Part shown: piece by piece, positions 19,837 to 28,050 of the stretch
Layout of the letters: each line of letters opens with the position of its first letter
Position numbering within the stretch: position 1 is the stretch's first letter
Assembly: GCF_900089585.1 (NCBI RefSeq)
Contig: NZ_FLRH01000003.1
Span: forward strand, 1,874,501-1,938,500
Direction: 5' to 3'
DNA length: 64,000 nucleotides
Origin: Micromonospora sediminicola
GTDB lineage: Bacteria; Actinomycetota; Actinomycetes; Mycobacteriales; Micromonosporaceae
The notes under the pieces: model-generated
Database searches by the model: none
The model's input: only the letters and a program-made list of their open reading frames with translations
Told to the model about the DNA's origin: nothing
Translations under genes and position numbers: made by a program

Positions 19837-20091
19837 ATGATGCGCGATCTCCGGTACGAGATGACGGCCGCCCTGGCCGGCGCCGACCTGGTGGAGCCGA
19901 GCCGCCGCGAGGCGGTCGCCGAGCTGTGCGCCGGGGTGGCCGAGCGCTGGTGCGCCGACGTCGGGCACACCCCGGCGGTCCGCTCCGGCGAGATCGGTGA
20001 GCTGGCCGCCGGTGAGCCGGCCGCCGACTGGGCCCCCGAATCCGGGTCGGCTCCGGCCCACCGCCGTCCGTCGCCCGAGCGGGCGTGGTGA
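19837..20091 (+). CDS. Small hypothetical protein
   Basis: An 84-residue soluble protein beginning MMRDLRYEMTAALAGADLVEPSRREAVAELCAG, mostly helical and acidic, with a disordered end. GGGGGTGG lies just before the ATG pair at 19837/19840. It has no recognised domain. It converges on gnd, with three bases between the stops. Real but function unknown. Confidence 0.55.
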   Translation: MMRDLRYEMTAALAGADLVEPSRREAVAELCAGVAERWCADVGHTPAVRSGEIGELAAGEPAADWAPESGSAPAHRRPSPERAW

Positions 20092-20094
20092 GGC

Positions 20095-21537
20095 TCAGGC
20101 CTCCACTTCGGATCGGTCGCCCGCCCAGCGGGTGTGGAACGAGCCGTCCCGGTCCACCCGGTGGTAGGTGTGCGCGCCGAAGTTGTCCCGCAGCCCCTGG
20201 ATCAGGGCGGCCGGCAGCCGCTCGGCGCGCAGCGCGTCGAAGTAGGCCAGCGACGACGCGAAGGCCGGGGCCGGCACACCCGCGCGGGCCGCGTCGGCCA
20301 CCACCCGCCGCCAGGCCGGGACCCCGGCGCTGACCCGGTCGGCGAACCAGGGGGCGACCAGCAGCGTCGACAGGTCCGGCTCGGCGTCGTACGCCTCCCG
20401 GATCCGGTCCAGGAAGCGGGCCCGGATGATGCAGCCGCCGCGCCAGATGGTGGCCGTGCCACCCAGGTCGATGTCCCAGTCGTACTCCCGGCTGCCGGCC
20501 CGGATGTGGTCGAAGCCCTGGGCGTACGCGACGATCTTGCTGGCGAGCAGCGCCCGGCGGACGTCCTCGACGAACGCGTCCCGGTCGTCGACCTGCCACT
20601 TGTCGCCGGCGTCGGCGAACACCCGGCGGGCGGCCGCACGCTGGTCGGCGTGCCCGGACAGCGACCGGGCGAATGTGGCCTCGGCGATGCCGGTGATCGG
20701 GATGCCGAGGTCCAGCGCGCTCTGCACGGTCCAGCGGCCGGTGCCCTTCTGCTCGGCCTGGTCGAGCACCACGTCCACGAACGCCCGGCCGGTGGCGGCG
20801 TCGGTGTGGCCGAGCACGTCGGCGGTGATCTCGATGAGGAAGGACTCCAGCTCGCCGCCGTTCCACTCCCGGAAGATCTCCGCGATCTCCGCCGGGCTCG
20901 CCGACAGGCCGGCCCGCAACAGGTCGTACGCCTCCGCGATGAGCTGCATGTCGGCGTACTCGATGCCGTTGTGCACCATCTTCACGAAGTGCCCGGCGCC
21001 GTCCGGGCCGATGTGCCGGCAGCAGGGCGTCCCCTCGGCCTGCGCGGCGATCTTCTCGAAGATCGGGCCCAGCTTGCGGTAGGACTCCGCCGAGCCGCCG
21101 GGCATGATGCTCGGGCCGCGCAGCGCGCCCTCCTCGCCGCCGGAGACGCCGGTGCCGACGAAGTGCAGCCCGTGCGCGCGCAGCGTCTCCTCCCGACGGC
21201 GGGTGTCGGCGAAGTGCGCGTTGCCGCAGTCGACGACGATGTCCCCCTCCTCCAGCAGCGGGACCAGCTCGTCGATCACGGCGTCGGTCGGCGCGCCGGC
21301 CTTCACCATCACGATCACCGCACGCGGCCGCTCCAGCGAGCCGACGAAGTCGGCCAGCGACTCGGACGGCACGAAGGTGCCCTCGTCGCCGTGCTCGGCG
21401 ACCAGGCTGCGGGTGCGTTCCGGCGAGCGGTTGTGCACCGCCACGGCGAAACCGTTGCGGGCCAGGTTCCGGGCCAGGTTGCGACCCATCACCGCCAGAC
21501 CGGTGACCCCGATCCGCGCCGTCGCCTGTTGTGCCAT
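20095..21537 (-). CDS. gnd: 6-phosphogluconate dehydrogenase, decarboxylating
   Basis: A 480-residue enzyme of normal length for the long (NADP, dimeric) type. It has the dinucleotide fold GVTGLAVMGRNLARNLARNG, VDCGNAHFADTRRRE, the substrate loop GTGVSGGEEGALRGPSIMPGG, the catalytic FVKMVHNGIEYADMQL (Lys about residue 185), and the C-terminal RDNFGAHTYHRVD with the conserved Arg and His of 6-phosphogluconate binding. It makes ribulose 5-phosphate and NADPH in the pentose phosphate pathway. The ATG at 21537 has GAGAGGTGG about eight bases upstream. It is transcribed alone. Confidence 0.97.
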   Translation of the reverse strand: MAQQATARIGVTGLAVMGRNLARNLARNGFAVAVHNRSPERTRSLVAEHGDEGTFVPSESLADFVGSLERPRAVIVMVKAGAPTDAVIDELVPLLEEGDIVVDCGNAHFADTRRREETLRAHGLHFVGTGVSGGEEGALRGPSIMPGGSAESYRKLGPIFEKIAAQAEGTPCCRHIGPDGAGHFVKMVHNGIEYADMQLIAEAYDLLRAGLSASPAEIAEIFREWNGGELESFLIEITADVLGHTDAATGRAFVDVVLDQAEQKGTGRWTVQSALDLGIPITGIAEATFARSLSGHADQRAAARRVFADAGDKWQVDDRDAFVEDVRRALLASKIVAYAQGFDHIRAGSREYDWDIDLGGTATIWRGGCIIRARFLDRIREAYDAEPDLSTLLVAPWFADRVSAGVPAWRRVVADAARAGVPAPAFASSLAYFDALRAERLPAALIQGLRDNFGAHTYHRVDRDGSFHTRWAGDRSEVEA

Positions 21538-21571
21538 GCGTACCGCCACCTCTCGTCCTCGCTGCCGTGCT

Positions 21572-21590
21572 GCGACCGTATCGCGGTCGC
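21572..21590 (-). promoter_or_regulatory. gnd promoter region with inverted repeat
   Basis: GCGACC (21572-21577) and GGTCGC (21585-21590) flank a 7-base centre. The minus-strand -10 candidate TACGGT (21575-21580) sits inside, about 40 bases before the gnd start, so a bound dimer would cover it. Confidence 0.4.
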
Positions 21591-21682
21591 CGGGGGAGTG
21601 GGCCGGGACGTCGACGCCGGGTGAGTGGCCGGTGGCGGTGCGTCCCGCGGTAATTCGGATGCGCGACCGGCTCGGGGCGGGA

Positions 21683-21706
21683 TAGCCTTCCGGCATGCGT
21701 AACTGA
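21683..21706 (+). promoter_or_regulatory. Leaderless promoter and three-codon reading frame (MRN-stop)
   Basis: TAGCCT (21683-21688), six bases, then ATG CGT AAC TGA (21695-21706). The spacing is that of leaderless promoters, so the transcript would begin at this start codon and immediately encode a three-residue peptide. A long leader of about 180 bases follows before the next gene. Confidence 0.45.
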
Positions 21707-21724
21707 CGCCCTTCTTCCGAGCCC

Positions 21725-21751
21725 GGTCCACCGCCGCACGTGCCGTGGACC
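21725..21751 (+). promoter_or_regulatory. Leader hairpin
   Basis: GGTCCAC (21725-21731) and GTGGACC (21745-21751) form a 7-base stem with a 13-base loop, 18 bases after the three-codon frame and 133 bases before the next start codon. Confidence 0.4.
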
Positions 21752-21883
21752 CGTCCTGCTCCGGGCGTCCGCATCCTCTCCCGCCGCCGTGGTTCGCGGT
21801 GTCTGTCGTGGTCGGATCGCACCCGGGGCGTACCCGCTCGGCGCGTCCGTGGTCGGCGCGCCCGCCAGACAGGAGGACCGCGG

Positions 21884-22117
21884 ATGCCCGCGAAGCGCAG
21901 CCCGAAGAAGTCCCGCAAGCCGTCGCCGTCGCTGCGGGAGGTGACCCCGAGGGATCTCGACGCGCTCACCGTGGCGCCGTCGACGCCGGTGTCCCTGCCG
22001 ACGGAGCAGGCCCCGGCGCCGCCCACGGCCGGCCCGCCCGCCGGTCGCCAGGGGCGGGTGACCGGGCGCAGCCAGCGCGCCGGCCAGACCCGCTTCTACG
22101 CCTTCCGCCGCAGCTGA
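21884..22117 (+). CDS. Small basic, probably disordered protein
   Basis: A 77-residue protein: a Lys/Arg/Ser/Pro-rich head (MPAKRSPKKSRKPSPSLREV), a Pro/Ala/Thr-rich middle, and a tail GQTRFYAFRRS. AGGAGGA (21871-21877) stands 6 bases before the ATG, an excellent ribosome site. No domain is recognised. It is preceded by an unusually long leader. Cysteine is absent; RNA or DNA binding is only a guess from charge. Confidence 0.6.
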   Translation: MPAKRSPKKSRKPSPSLREVTPRDLDALTVAPSTPVSLPTEQAPAPPTAGPPAGRQGRVTGRSQRAGQTRFYAFRRS

Positions 22118-22171
22118 CCGCCCGAGCCCCGGACGCGCCCGCGCCCGGGGCTCCACCCTCCCCAACGGCGT

Positions 22172-22228
22172 CGATCATGAAGTTGGCGGCGACAAATCGG
22201 ACGCCGAACGCCGCCAACTTCATGATCG
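22172..22228. repeat. Intergenic hairpin repeat, GATCATGAAGTTGGCGGC type, copy 1
   Basis: Perfect 19-base arms at 22172-22190 and 22210-22228 around a 19-base loop; arms contain ATGAAGTTGGCGGC and its complement. It lies after the 77-residue gene and before the convergent end of ykoC. It could terminate transcription from both sides. Confidence 0.8.
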
Positions 22229-22266
22229 CCCCATCAGGGGTGGGAGGCGGTGCCCCGCCTCGTCGG

Positions 22267-22320
22267 GGAGATCTTGGAAGCTGGCGGCCCCGCTGAGGGC
22301 CCTCTTCTTCCAAGATCTCC
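22267..22320. repeat. Intergenic hairpin repeat, AGATCTTGG type, copy 1
   Basis: GGAGATCTTGGAAG (22267-22280) and CTTCCAAGATCTCC (22307-22320), a perfect 14-base stem with a 26-base loop. Confidence 0.8.
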
Positions 22321-22336
22321 GTTGAGCGCTGTTGAC

Positions 22337-22385
22337 CATGAAGTTGGCGGCGACAATCCGGGCACCGAGTGCCGCCAACTTCATG
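22337..22385. repeat. Intergenic hairpin repeat, ATGAAGTTGGCGGC type, copy 2
   Basis: CATGAAGTTGGCGGC (22337-22351) and GCCGCCAACTTCATG (22371-22385), 15 perfect bases; the loop differs from copy 1 in the last ten bases. This third hairpin lies 30 bases before the ykoC stop. Confidence 0.8.
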
Positions 22386-22415
22386 ATCGACCACGTGGGG
22401 CTGCGCTGGGGTGGG

Positions 22416-23216
22416 TCAGCCGATGAGAGGGCGGAAGGTGCCGAGGAGGATGCTCGTGGTCAGGGCGGCGCCGGCCAGGAGCGCGGCGGTGACCACCAGC
22501 AGGGCGTCGGCCCGGGTGAAGTGCTGCCGCCGGGCCACCGTGCGCGGCGTCCCGGCGTCGAAGCCCCGTGCGTCCATCGCCACCGCCAGCCGGGTACCCC
22601 GCCGGATCGCGCCGACCAGCAGCGCGAACGCGGTCGACGCGAACAGCCGCAGCTTCGCCAGCGGGTTCCGGCCGGCGTCCACGCCCCGGGCCCGGCGGGC
22701 CATGCTGATCATCCGCCACTCCTGTTCCAGCAGCGGCACCATCCGGAACGCGGCCAGCGCGCCGATGGCGAACCGGGCCGGTGCCTTGGCGTTCTGGATC
22801 AGCGCGTCGGCCAGCTCGGTCGGATCGGTGGTGGCGAAGACGACGATCCCGGGCAGCGCCACCGCGAGCATGCGCAGCACCAGGCCGAGCGCCGTGACCA
22901 GCACACCCTGGGTGACCAGCACCGGGCCGGCGTCGACCAGCACCGGGCCGGACCGGTCGGCGGCGAAGAGCACCAGCGTGACCAGGATGCCCACGGCTCC
23001 GGCCAGCAGCGGCCAGGCCCGGCGGGCCAGCACCCGGTAACGGACGCCGAACAGCGGCAGCACCGCCAGCTCGATCGCGATGGCGATGGCCGGCGCGACT
23101 GGATCCAGCGTCGCCACCAGCACGAGCGTGAAGACCAGCGCGGCGGCTACCTTCGCCACCGGGTTGCGCCGCGCCAGCGGGGCGTCGGGCGCGGCGACCG
23201 GTTCGAGATCGATCAC
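22416..23216 (-). CDS. ykoC: ECF transporter T component (YkoC/EcfT-like)
   Basis: A 266-residue membrane protein with about five hydrophobic segments (e.g. VAKVAAALVFTLVLVATLD, RRAWPLLAGAVGILVTLVLF and MLAVALPGIVVFA). The EcfT signature lies in EWRMISMARRARGVDAG, the Ala-Arg-Gly coupling motif, with a second AMDARGFDAG. It couples the ATPases to the substrate-binding YkoE. The GTG start overlaps the ykoD stop (GTGA). Last gene of the TPP-riboswitch operon. Confidence 0.9.
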   Translation of the reverse strand: MIDLEPVAAPDAPLARRNPVAKVAAALVFTLVLVATLDPVAPAIAIAIELAVLPLFGVRYRVLARRAWPLLAGAVGILVTLVLFAADRSGPVLVDAGPVLVTQGVLVTALGLVLRMLAVALPGIVVFATTDPTELADALIQNAKAPARFAIGALAAFRMVPLLEQEWRMISMARRARGVDAGRNPLAKLRLFASTAFALLVGAIRRGTRLAVAMDARGFDAGTPRTVARRQHFTRADALLVVTAALLAGAALTTSILLGTFRPLIG

Positions 23217-24799
23217 GGCGCGCCCGCCCCGCGCGTCGGAGGTGACGGCGGCCCGTCCGCGTCGGGACGGCCCGCCGACTCGCTGGCGCCCTGACCGTCC
23301 GAGGCCGGGCCGGCGGAACCGGGCGGGCCGGCGGAACCCGACGGGCCGGCGGGCCCGGCCGTGCGCGGCCCGTCGAGGTCCGCGGACGGGCGGTCCAGGG
23401 TGAGCGTCCGGTCGGCCAGCGCGGCGACGAAGTCCGCGTCGTGGGTCACCGCGACCACGCCGTGTCCCGCGTCGCGCAGCTCGGCGAGCAGGTCGACCAG
23501 CTCCAGCCAGGTCCGCCGGTCCTGGCCGAACGTGGGTTCGTCGCAGATCAGCAGGCGGGGCGCGGTGGCCAGGGCGGTCGCCACGCTCAGCCGCCGCGCC
23601 TCGCCGCCCGAGAGGGTGTACGGATTGGCGCCGGCCAACCGGTCCAGTCGCAGCCGGTGCAGCAGCGCGTCCACGGTGTCGGTGACGTCCGCCTCGGACC
23701 GGCCGGTACGGCGTGGGCCGAGCGCCAACTCGTCCCGCACCGTGCCGGTGACGAACTGGTGTTCCGGGTCCTGGAACACCGAACCGATCCGGCGCGCCAG
23801 CGCGGGTGCCCGCCAGCGGTGCGGGGGAGTGCGCGCGTCCCGGCCGGCCAGCTCGGCGGAGGCGGTGAGCGCACCGGTGCCGGGGCGCAGCAGGCCGCCG
23901 AGGAGCAGCGCCAGCGTGGACTTGCCGGCGCCGTTGGGGCCGAGGACGGCGAGTGCCTCGCCGGCGCGTACCCGAAGGTCCGTGGGGGTCAGCCGGGGCG
24001 GCAGGCCGAGCCGGTCGGCGGCGAGCAGGGTCTCCCCGGGCGGCGTGGTGGCGTGCCGCGGCGGGACGGTGTGTCCGGGCACCCAGACCCCGGCGGCGGC
24101 CAGCGCGTCGCCGTGCGCGGCGAAGACCGCCTCGGGCGGCCCGTCGGCCCGCACCCCGCCGCCGGGTTCCAGCACCACCACGCGGTCGACCAGCGGCAGC
24201 GCCTCGGCCACCCGGTGCTCGACCAGGATCAGCGTGGTGTCCGGGTCGAGCGCGTCGGCGACGGCCCGGCGAATCAGGGTGGCGCCGGTCGGGTCGAGGT
24301 TGGCGGTCGGCTCGTCCAGCAGCAGCAGGCCGGGGCGGAGCGCGAGCGTGCCGGCCAGGGCGAGGCGTTGCTGCTCGCCCCCGCTGAGGGCGGCGGTGGG
24401 ACGGTTCCGGTCGTAGGGGAAGCCGACCCGGCGCAGCGCCTCGTCCACCCGGGGCCAGATCTCCTCGGCGGGTACGCCCCGGTTCTCCAACCCGAACGCG
24501 ACGTCGTCGCCGGAGCGGGCCATCACCAGCTGGGTCTCCGGGTCCTGGAAGACCACGCCGACGCGTTCGCGCGCCTTGCGCGGGTCCAGCCCGTCGATCT
24601 CGACGGTGCCCTCCTGCTCGCCGGAGTCCTCCGGCAGCAGCCCGGCCAGCGCCGCCAGCAGCGTGCTCTTGCCGGCCCCCGAGGCGCCGAGCAGCAGGAC
24701 CCGTTCCCCGCTCTCGACGCGCAGGTCGACGCCGCGCACCGCCCAGGCCCGGCGCCCCCCGTGCCGCCACCCGAACCCCCGGAGAACCACCCCGCTCAC
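23213..24799 (-). CDS. ykoD: ECF transporter ATPase, two fused ATP-binding cassettes (YkoD-like)
   Basis: A 528-residue protein with two complete ABC cassettes. First: Walker A GASGAGKST (about 37-45), signature LSGGEQQR, Walker B GLLLLDEPTANLD. Second: Walker A GPNGAGKST, signature LSGGEARR, Walker B RLLICDEPTFGQD. The Q-loops VFQDPETQLV and VFQDPEHQFV have the ECF-type Q-rich form. It powers uptake through YkoE/YkoC. A Gly/Pro/Ala-rich tail of about 55 residues ends the protein. The GTG at 24799 has AAGGGGGTG upstream. A strong hairpin sits between ykoE and this gene. Confidence 0.92.
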   Translation of the reverse strand: MSGVVLRGFGWRHGGRRAWAVRGVDLRVESGERVLLLGASGAGKSTLLAALAGLLPEDSGEQEGTVEIDGLDPRKARERVGVVFQDPETQLVMARSGDDVAFGLENRGVPAEEIWPRVDEALRRVGFPYDRNRPTAALSGGEQQRLALAGTLALRPGLLLLDEPTANLDPTGATLIRRAVADALDPDTTLILVEHRVAEALPLVDRVVVLEPGGGVRADGPPEAVFAAHGDALAAAGVWVPGHTVPPRHATTPPGETLLAADRLGLPPRLTPTDLRVRAGEALAVLGPNGAGKSTLALLLGGLLRPGTGALTASAELAGRDARTPPHRWRAPALARRIGSVFQDPEHQFVTGTVRDELALGPRRTGRSEADVTDTVDALLHRLRLDRLAGANPYTLSGGEARRLSVATALATAPRLLICDEPTFGQDRRTWLELVDLLAELRDAGHGVVAVTHDADFVAALADRTLTLDRPSADLDGPRTAGPAGPSGSAGPPGSAGPASDGQGASESAGRPDADGPPSPPTRGAGAP

Positions 24800-24834
24800 C
24801 GTCGCACACCCCCTTCCGTTCCGACCCCAGCCTG

Positions 24835-24895
24835 GTTGATCAAGGAGTTCGCGTCAGGGATATCGCCCGCCGCCGACGCGAACTCCTTGATCAAC
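24835..24895. repeat. Intra-operon hairpin repeat, GATCAAGGAGTTYGCGTC type, copy 1
   Basis: Two perfect 21-base arms (24835-24855 and 24875-24895, cores GATCAAGGAGTTCGCGTC and its complement) around a 19-base loop. It lies in the 111-base gap between ykoE and ykoD on the same strand, so every ykoD transcript from the riboswitch promoter must pass through it. Confidence 0.85.
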
Positions 24896-24910
24896 ATGGC
24901 GGGAAACCGG

Positions 24911-25501
24911 TCAGACCAGGGCGCGGTCGCGGCCGGCGGGGAAGCGGTCCAGCACGCCGGTGTTCGCCAGGGCCCGGGTGAGCAGGTGCGCGCCGAGGCC
25001 GGCCACGACGGTGGCGCTGACGATCGTGATCAGGGCGTAGGGGATGCGGTAGGAGGTCAGCTCGTAGGCCTTGTTCCAGTAGACGAAGTCGAAGATCGCC
25101 GCGCCCAGGCCGGTCAGCGCGCCGGCCAGCACCGCCACCGGCAGCCGGAACGAGCGGTAGCGGAACGCGGCGAACGCCAGCTCGGCGCCGATGCCCTGCA
25201 TCAGGCCCTGGAGGATCACGATGCTCGCCCACTGGCTGCCCAGCAGCGCGGAGACGATCGCGGCGACGGTCTCGCAGTAGAGCGCCGCGCCCGGCTTGCG
25301 GATGATCAGGCCGGCGAGCACCGCCGGGATCAGCCAGACGCCGTAGAGCAGCGCCTGCGCCGGCGGGAAGAACGCGAACGCCGCGTCGGTGGCGCTCCAG
25401 AGCAGGCCCCAGGCCCAGAAGACGACGCCGAAGGCGACGGCGATCACCGAAGCGACGACGATGTCGACCGTACGCCAGCGGTTGCTGTCGGTGTGGCTCA
25501 T
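24911..25501 (-). CDS. ykoE: ECF transporter S component YkoE (thiamine precursor binding)
   Basis: A 196-residue membrane protein with five to six segments. RWRTVDIVVASVIAVAFGVVFWAWGLLW and the late FDFVYWNKAYELTSYRI match YkoE, the substrate-specificity subunit linked to hydroxymethylpyrimidine or thiamine uptake. The TPP riboswitch directly upstream supports the thiamine link. The ATG at 25501 follows GGGAG by six to seven bases. The in-frame sequence further upstream is leader, not protein. Confidence 0.9.
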   Translation of the reverse strand: MSHTDSNRWRTVDIVVASVIAVAFGVVFWAWGLLWSATDAAFAFFPPAQALLYGVWLIPAVLAGLIIRKPGAALYCETVAAIVSALLGSQWASIVILQGLMQGIGAELAFAAFRYRSFRLPVAVLAGALTGLGAAIFDFVYWNKAYELTSYRIPYALITIVSATVVAGLGAHLLTRALANTGVLDRFPAGRDRALV

Positions 25502-25586
25502 GACGGACTCCCAGTTCAGATGAGGAACCAGGAGAAGACGCACGCCGCGCCCGGAACGCCCGGACGGCGGCGCGGCTGGAGGTCGA

Positions 25587-25676
<90 letters not shown>

Positions 25677-25745
25677 ATGTGAAGTTGTCTCGTCGCAGAC
25701 GCTAGCACCGTCACCTGCCCCGGGCCCAGCAGGGCAACTGTCGGC

Positions 25746-25751
25746 TACGGT
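25746..25751 (+). promoter_or_regulatory. -10 hexamer TACGGT, leaderless promoter of the hydrolase gene
   Basis: TACGGT, seven bases, then ATG at 25759, with no ribosome site in between. It is divergent from the riboswitch promoter. Confidence 0.5.
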
Positions 25752-25758
25752 GGTGATC

Positions 25759-26595
25759 ATGCGGGTCGAGGCGCGGGGACTGACGTTCGAGGTACGCACC
25801 GGCGGCCCCGAGGACGGCGACCCGGTCCTGCTGCTGCACGGCTTCCCGCAGCACTCCGGCGAGTGGGACGCGGTCACGCCCGCGCTGCACGCCGCCGGGC
25901 TGCGCACGTACGCGCTGGACCAGCGCGGCTACTCGCCCGGCGCGCGGCCGGCCGCCGTCGAGGCGTACCGGATCCCGGAGCTGGTGGCCGACGCGGCCGG
26001 CGTGCTGGACGCGCTCGGGGTGACCCGCGCGCACCTGGTCGGCCACGACTGGGGCGCGATCGTGGCCTGGGGGCTGGCGGCGGCGCACCCGCAGCGGGTG
26101 CGGACGCTGACCGCGGTCTCGGTGCCGCACCCGGCGGCGATGGGCCACGCGCTCGCCGCCGACCCCCGGCAGAAGGCGAAGTCCGCCTACATCGCGCTGT
26201 TCCGGATGCCGGGCAAGGCGGAGAAGGTGCTGCTGGCGCTGCGCGGCGCCGCGCTGCGGCGGCTGCTCGGCGGGGTGGGGGACGCCGACGCGGTGGCCCG
26301 CTACGCCGAGCCGATGCGCGAGCCGGAGGCGCTCACCGCGGCGCTCAACTGGTACCGGGCGATGAGCGGGACGGACATGAAGGCGGTCGGACCGGTGGGC
26401 GTGCCGACCACGTACGTCTGGAGCGACCGGGACGTGGCGATCGGCCGGACGGCCGCCGAGGCGTGCGCGGCGCACGTCACCGGGGACTACCGCTTCCTGG
26501 TGCTCGACGGCGTCAGCCACTGGATCCCCGACGAGGCGCCCGGCCCGCTGGCCGCCGCGATCCTCGCCCGGTGCACAGGAGCGGAGGAAGCATGA
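25759..26595 (+). CDS. Alpha/beta hydrolase, epoxide hydrolase-like
   Basis: A 278-residue protein. LLLHGFPQHSGEWDAV holds the oxyanion motif; the nucleophile is the Asp in LVGHDWGAIVAWGLA, so it follows the epoxide hydrolase/dehalogenase pattern rather than the Ser type; the acid is in VWSDRDVAIG and the His in LDGVSHWIPDEAP. The cap has no clear pair of Tyr residues for epoxide opening, so the substrate is uncertain. The downstream SIS gene overlaps its stop by four bases (ATGA). Confidence 0.88.
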   Translation: MRVEARGLTFEVRTGGPEDGDPVLLLHGFPQHSGEWDAVTPALHAAGLRTYALDQRGYSPGARPAAVEAYRIPELVADAAGVLDALGVTRAHLVGHDWGAIVAWGLAAAHPQRVRTLTAVSVPHPAAMGHALAADPRQKAKSAYIALFRMPGKAEKVLLALRGAALRRLLGGVGDADAVARYAEPMREPEALTAALNWYRAMSGTDMKAVGPVGVPTTYVWSDRDVAIGRTAAEACAAHVTGDYRFLVLDGVSHWIPDEAPGPLAAAILARCTGAEEA

Positions 26596-27341
26596 CGGTG
26601 AGCGCCGAGGACTACCTGGCGGTGGTGACCGAGACGATGGGCCGGGTGGCCGCCGAGCAACGGCGGAACGTGGCCGCGGCGGCCGACCTGATCGCCACGG
26701 CGCTGCGGGCCGACGCGGTGGTGCACGCCTTCGGCACCGGACACTCCGAGGCGCTCGCCATGGAGATCGCCGGAAGGGCCGGCGGGCTGGTCCCCACCAA
26801 CCGCATCGCACTGCGTGACCTGGTGCTGCGGGGCGGGGAGCCGGCCGACGTGCTCGGCCCGAAGCTGGAACGTGAGCCGGCCGTGGCGCACCGCCTCTAC
26901 GAGCTGGCCCCGATCCGGCCGCAGGACGTGTTCGTGCTGGCCTCCAACTCGGGCGTGAACGGGGCGATGGTGGAGTTCGCCGCCATCGTGAAGGAGCGGG
27001 GGCACGGGCTGGTGGCGATCACGTCGGCCCAGCACTCGGCCCGGATGACGTCCCGGCACCCGTCCGGCCGCAAGCTCGCCGACTTCGCCGACGTGGTGCT
27101 GGACAACGGCGCCCCGTACGGCGACGCGACGCTGCCGCTGCCCGGCGGCGGCGCGGTCGGCGCGGTCTCCTCGATCACCGCGGCGCTGCTGGCCCAGCAG
27201 ATCGTCGCCGAGGTGGTGGCCCGGCTGCTGGCTGCCGGCGAACGGCCACCCGTCTACCTTTCCGCCAACATCACCGGCGGCGACGAGCACAATGCGGAGT
27301 TGGAGGCACGGTACGAGGGCCGCATCCGCCGCGGAGCCTGA
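26592..27341 (+). CDS. SIS domain protein (UPF0309-like)
   Basis: A 249-residue sugar-isomerase-fold protein. The phosphosugar-binding features are AFGTGHSEALAMEIAGRAGG and VLASNSGVNGAMVEFA, followed by LVAITSAQHSARMTSRHPSGRKL and DNGAPYGDATL. Relatives bind phosphorylated amino sugars (MurNAc-6-P or tagatose type); no catalytic role is shown here. It is coupled to the alpha/beta hydrolase upstream. Confidence 0.87.
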   Translation: MTVSAEDYLAVVTETMGRVAAEQRRNVAAAADLIATALRADAVVHAFGTGHSEALAMEIAGRAGGLVPTNRIALRDLVLRGGEPADVLGPKLEREPAVAHRLYELAPIRPQDVFVLASNSGVNGAMVEFAAIVKERGHGLVAITSAQHSARMTSRHPSGRKLADFADVVLDNGAPYGDATLPLPGGGAVGAVSSITAALLAQQIVAEVVARLLAAGERPPVYLSANITGGDEHNAELEARYEGRIRRGA

Positions 27342-27433
27342 GGGCGTTTCGCGATCACTCGGACGGGGCACTGGCGGTCCTGCCGGCGGGCGTTCACCCG
27401 CCGGCCGTGCCGTCTTCACCGGAGGTTCGCGAG

Positions 27434-27937
27434 TTGTCCAAGGAATCCGAGAAGCAGCGCTGGCAGCGCAACTTCGCCGACCTGCTGCAGGAGCTGCGCG
27501 TCGCGCAGACCGGCGTGCAGATCCTCTTCGCCTTCCTGCTGACCCTGCCGTTCAGCAACGGGTTCACCCGGACCACCGAGTTCCAGCGCGACGTCTACAT
27601 CGTGGCGCTGCTGGCCGCCGCGGCGGCCACCGCGATGATCATCTCGCCGGTCGCGTTCCACCGGGCGCTGTTCCGCCAGGGACGTAAGCCGGAGCTGGTC
27701 CGGTTCGCCCACCGGATGGCCACCGGCGGCCTGTTCTTCATGCTGATCGCGATGGTCAGCGCGGTGCTGCTGATCACCGACTTCGTGCTGCCCCGGCCGA
27801 TCGCGTTCGTGCTCAGCGCGGTCACCGGGATCTGGTTCCTGACCTTCTGGGCCATCCTGCCGTTCGCCCGGCGCAACTGGGGTGAGGACGACATCGACGA
27901 CGAGGACGACGACCCGCGGACGCTGTCCGGCGACTGA
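27434..27937 (+). CDS. DUF6328-type membrane protein
   Basis: A 167-residue protein with a charged N-terminus (SKESEKQRWQRNFADLLQELRVAQTG), four hydrophobic segments (about residues 29-45, 58-82, 100-122 and 130-150) and an acidic tail EDDIDDEDDDP. The TTG at 27434 stands 8 bases after GGAGG (27421-27425), better than the GTG at 27407 that lies before that ribosome site. Function unknown. A terminator follows. Confidence 0.8.
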   Translation: MSKESEKQRWQRNFADLLQELRVAQTGVQILFAFLLTLPFSNGFTRTTEFQRDVYIVALLAAAAATAMIISPVAFHRALFRQGRKPELVRFAHRMATGGLFFMLIAMVSAVLLITDFVLPRPIAFVLSAVTGIWFLTFWAILPFARRNWGEDDIDDEDDDPRTLSGD

Positions 27938-27963
27938 CGGTCCGCCAAATCGGGCGTGCACGC

Positions 27964-28004
27964 GACGCTACCCCTGGGTAACACCCGGGGGTAGCGTCGT
28001 TTTC
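27964..28004 (+). terminator. Rho-independent terminator
   Basis: GACGCTACCCC (27964-27974) and GGGGTAGCGTC (27988-27998), an 11-base stem followed by GTTTTCG. One of the few classical terminators with a T-run in this window; it ends the DUF6328 transcript. Confidence 0.9.
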
Positions 28005-28050
28005 GTCGAGCGCGTCGACCGCAGCCGGACCGACCATCCAGGAGGCAGCC

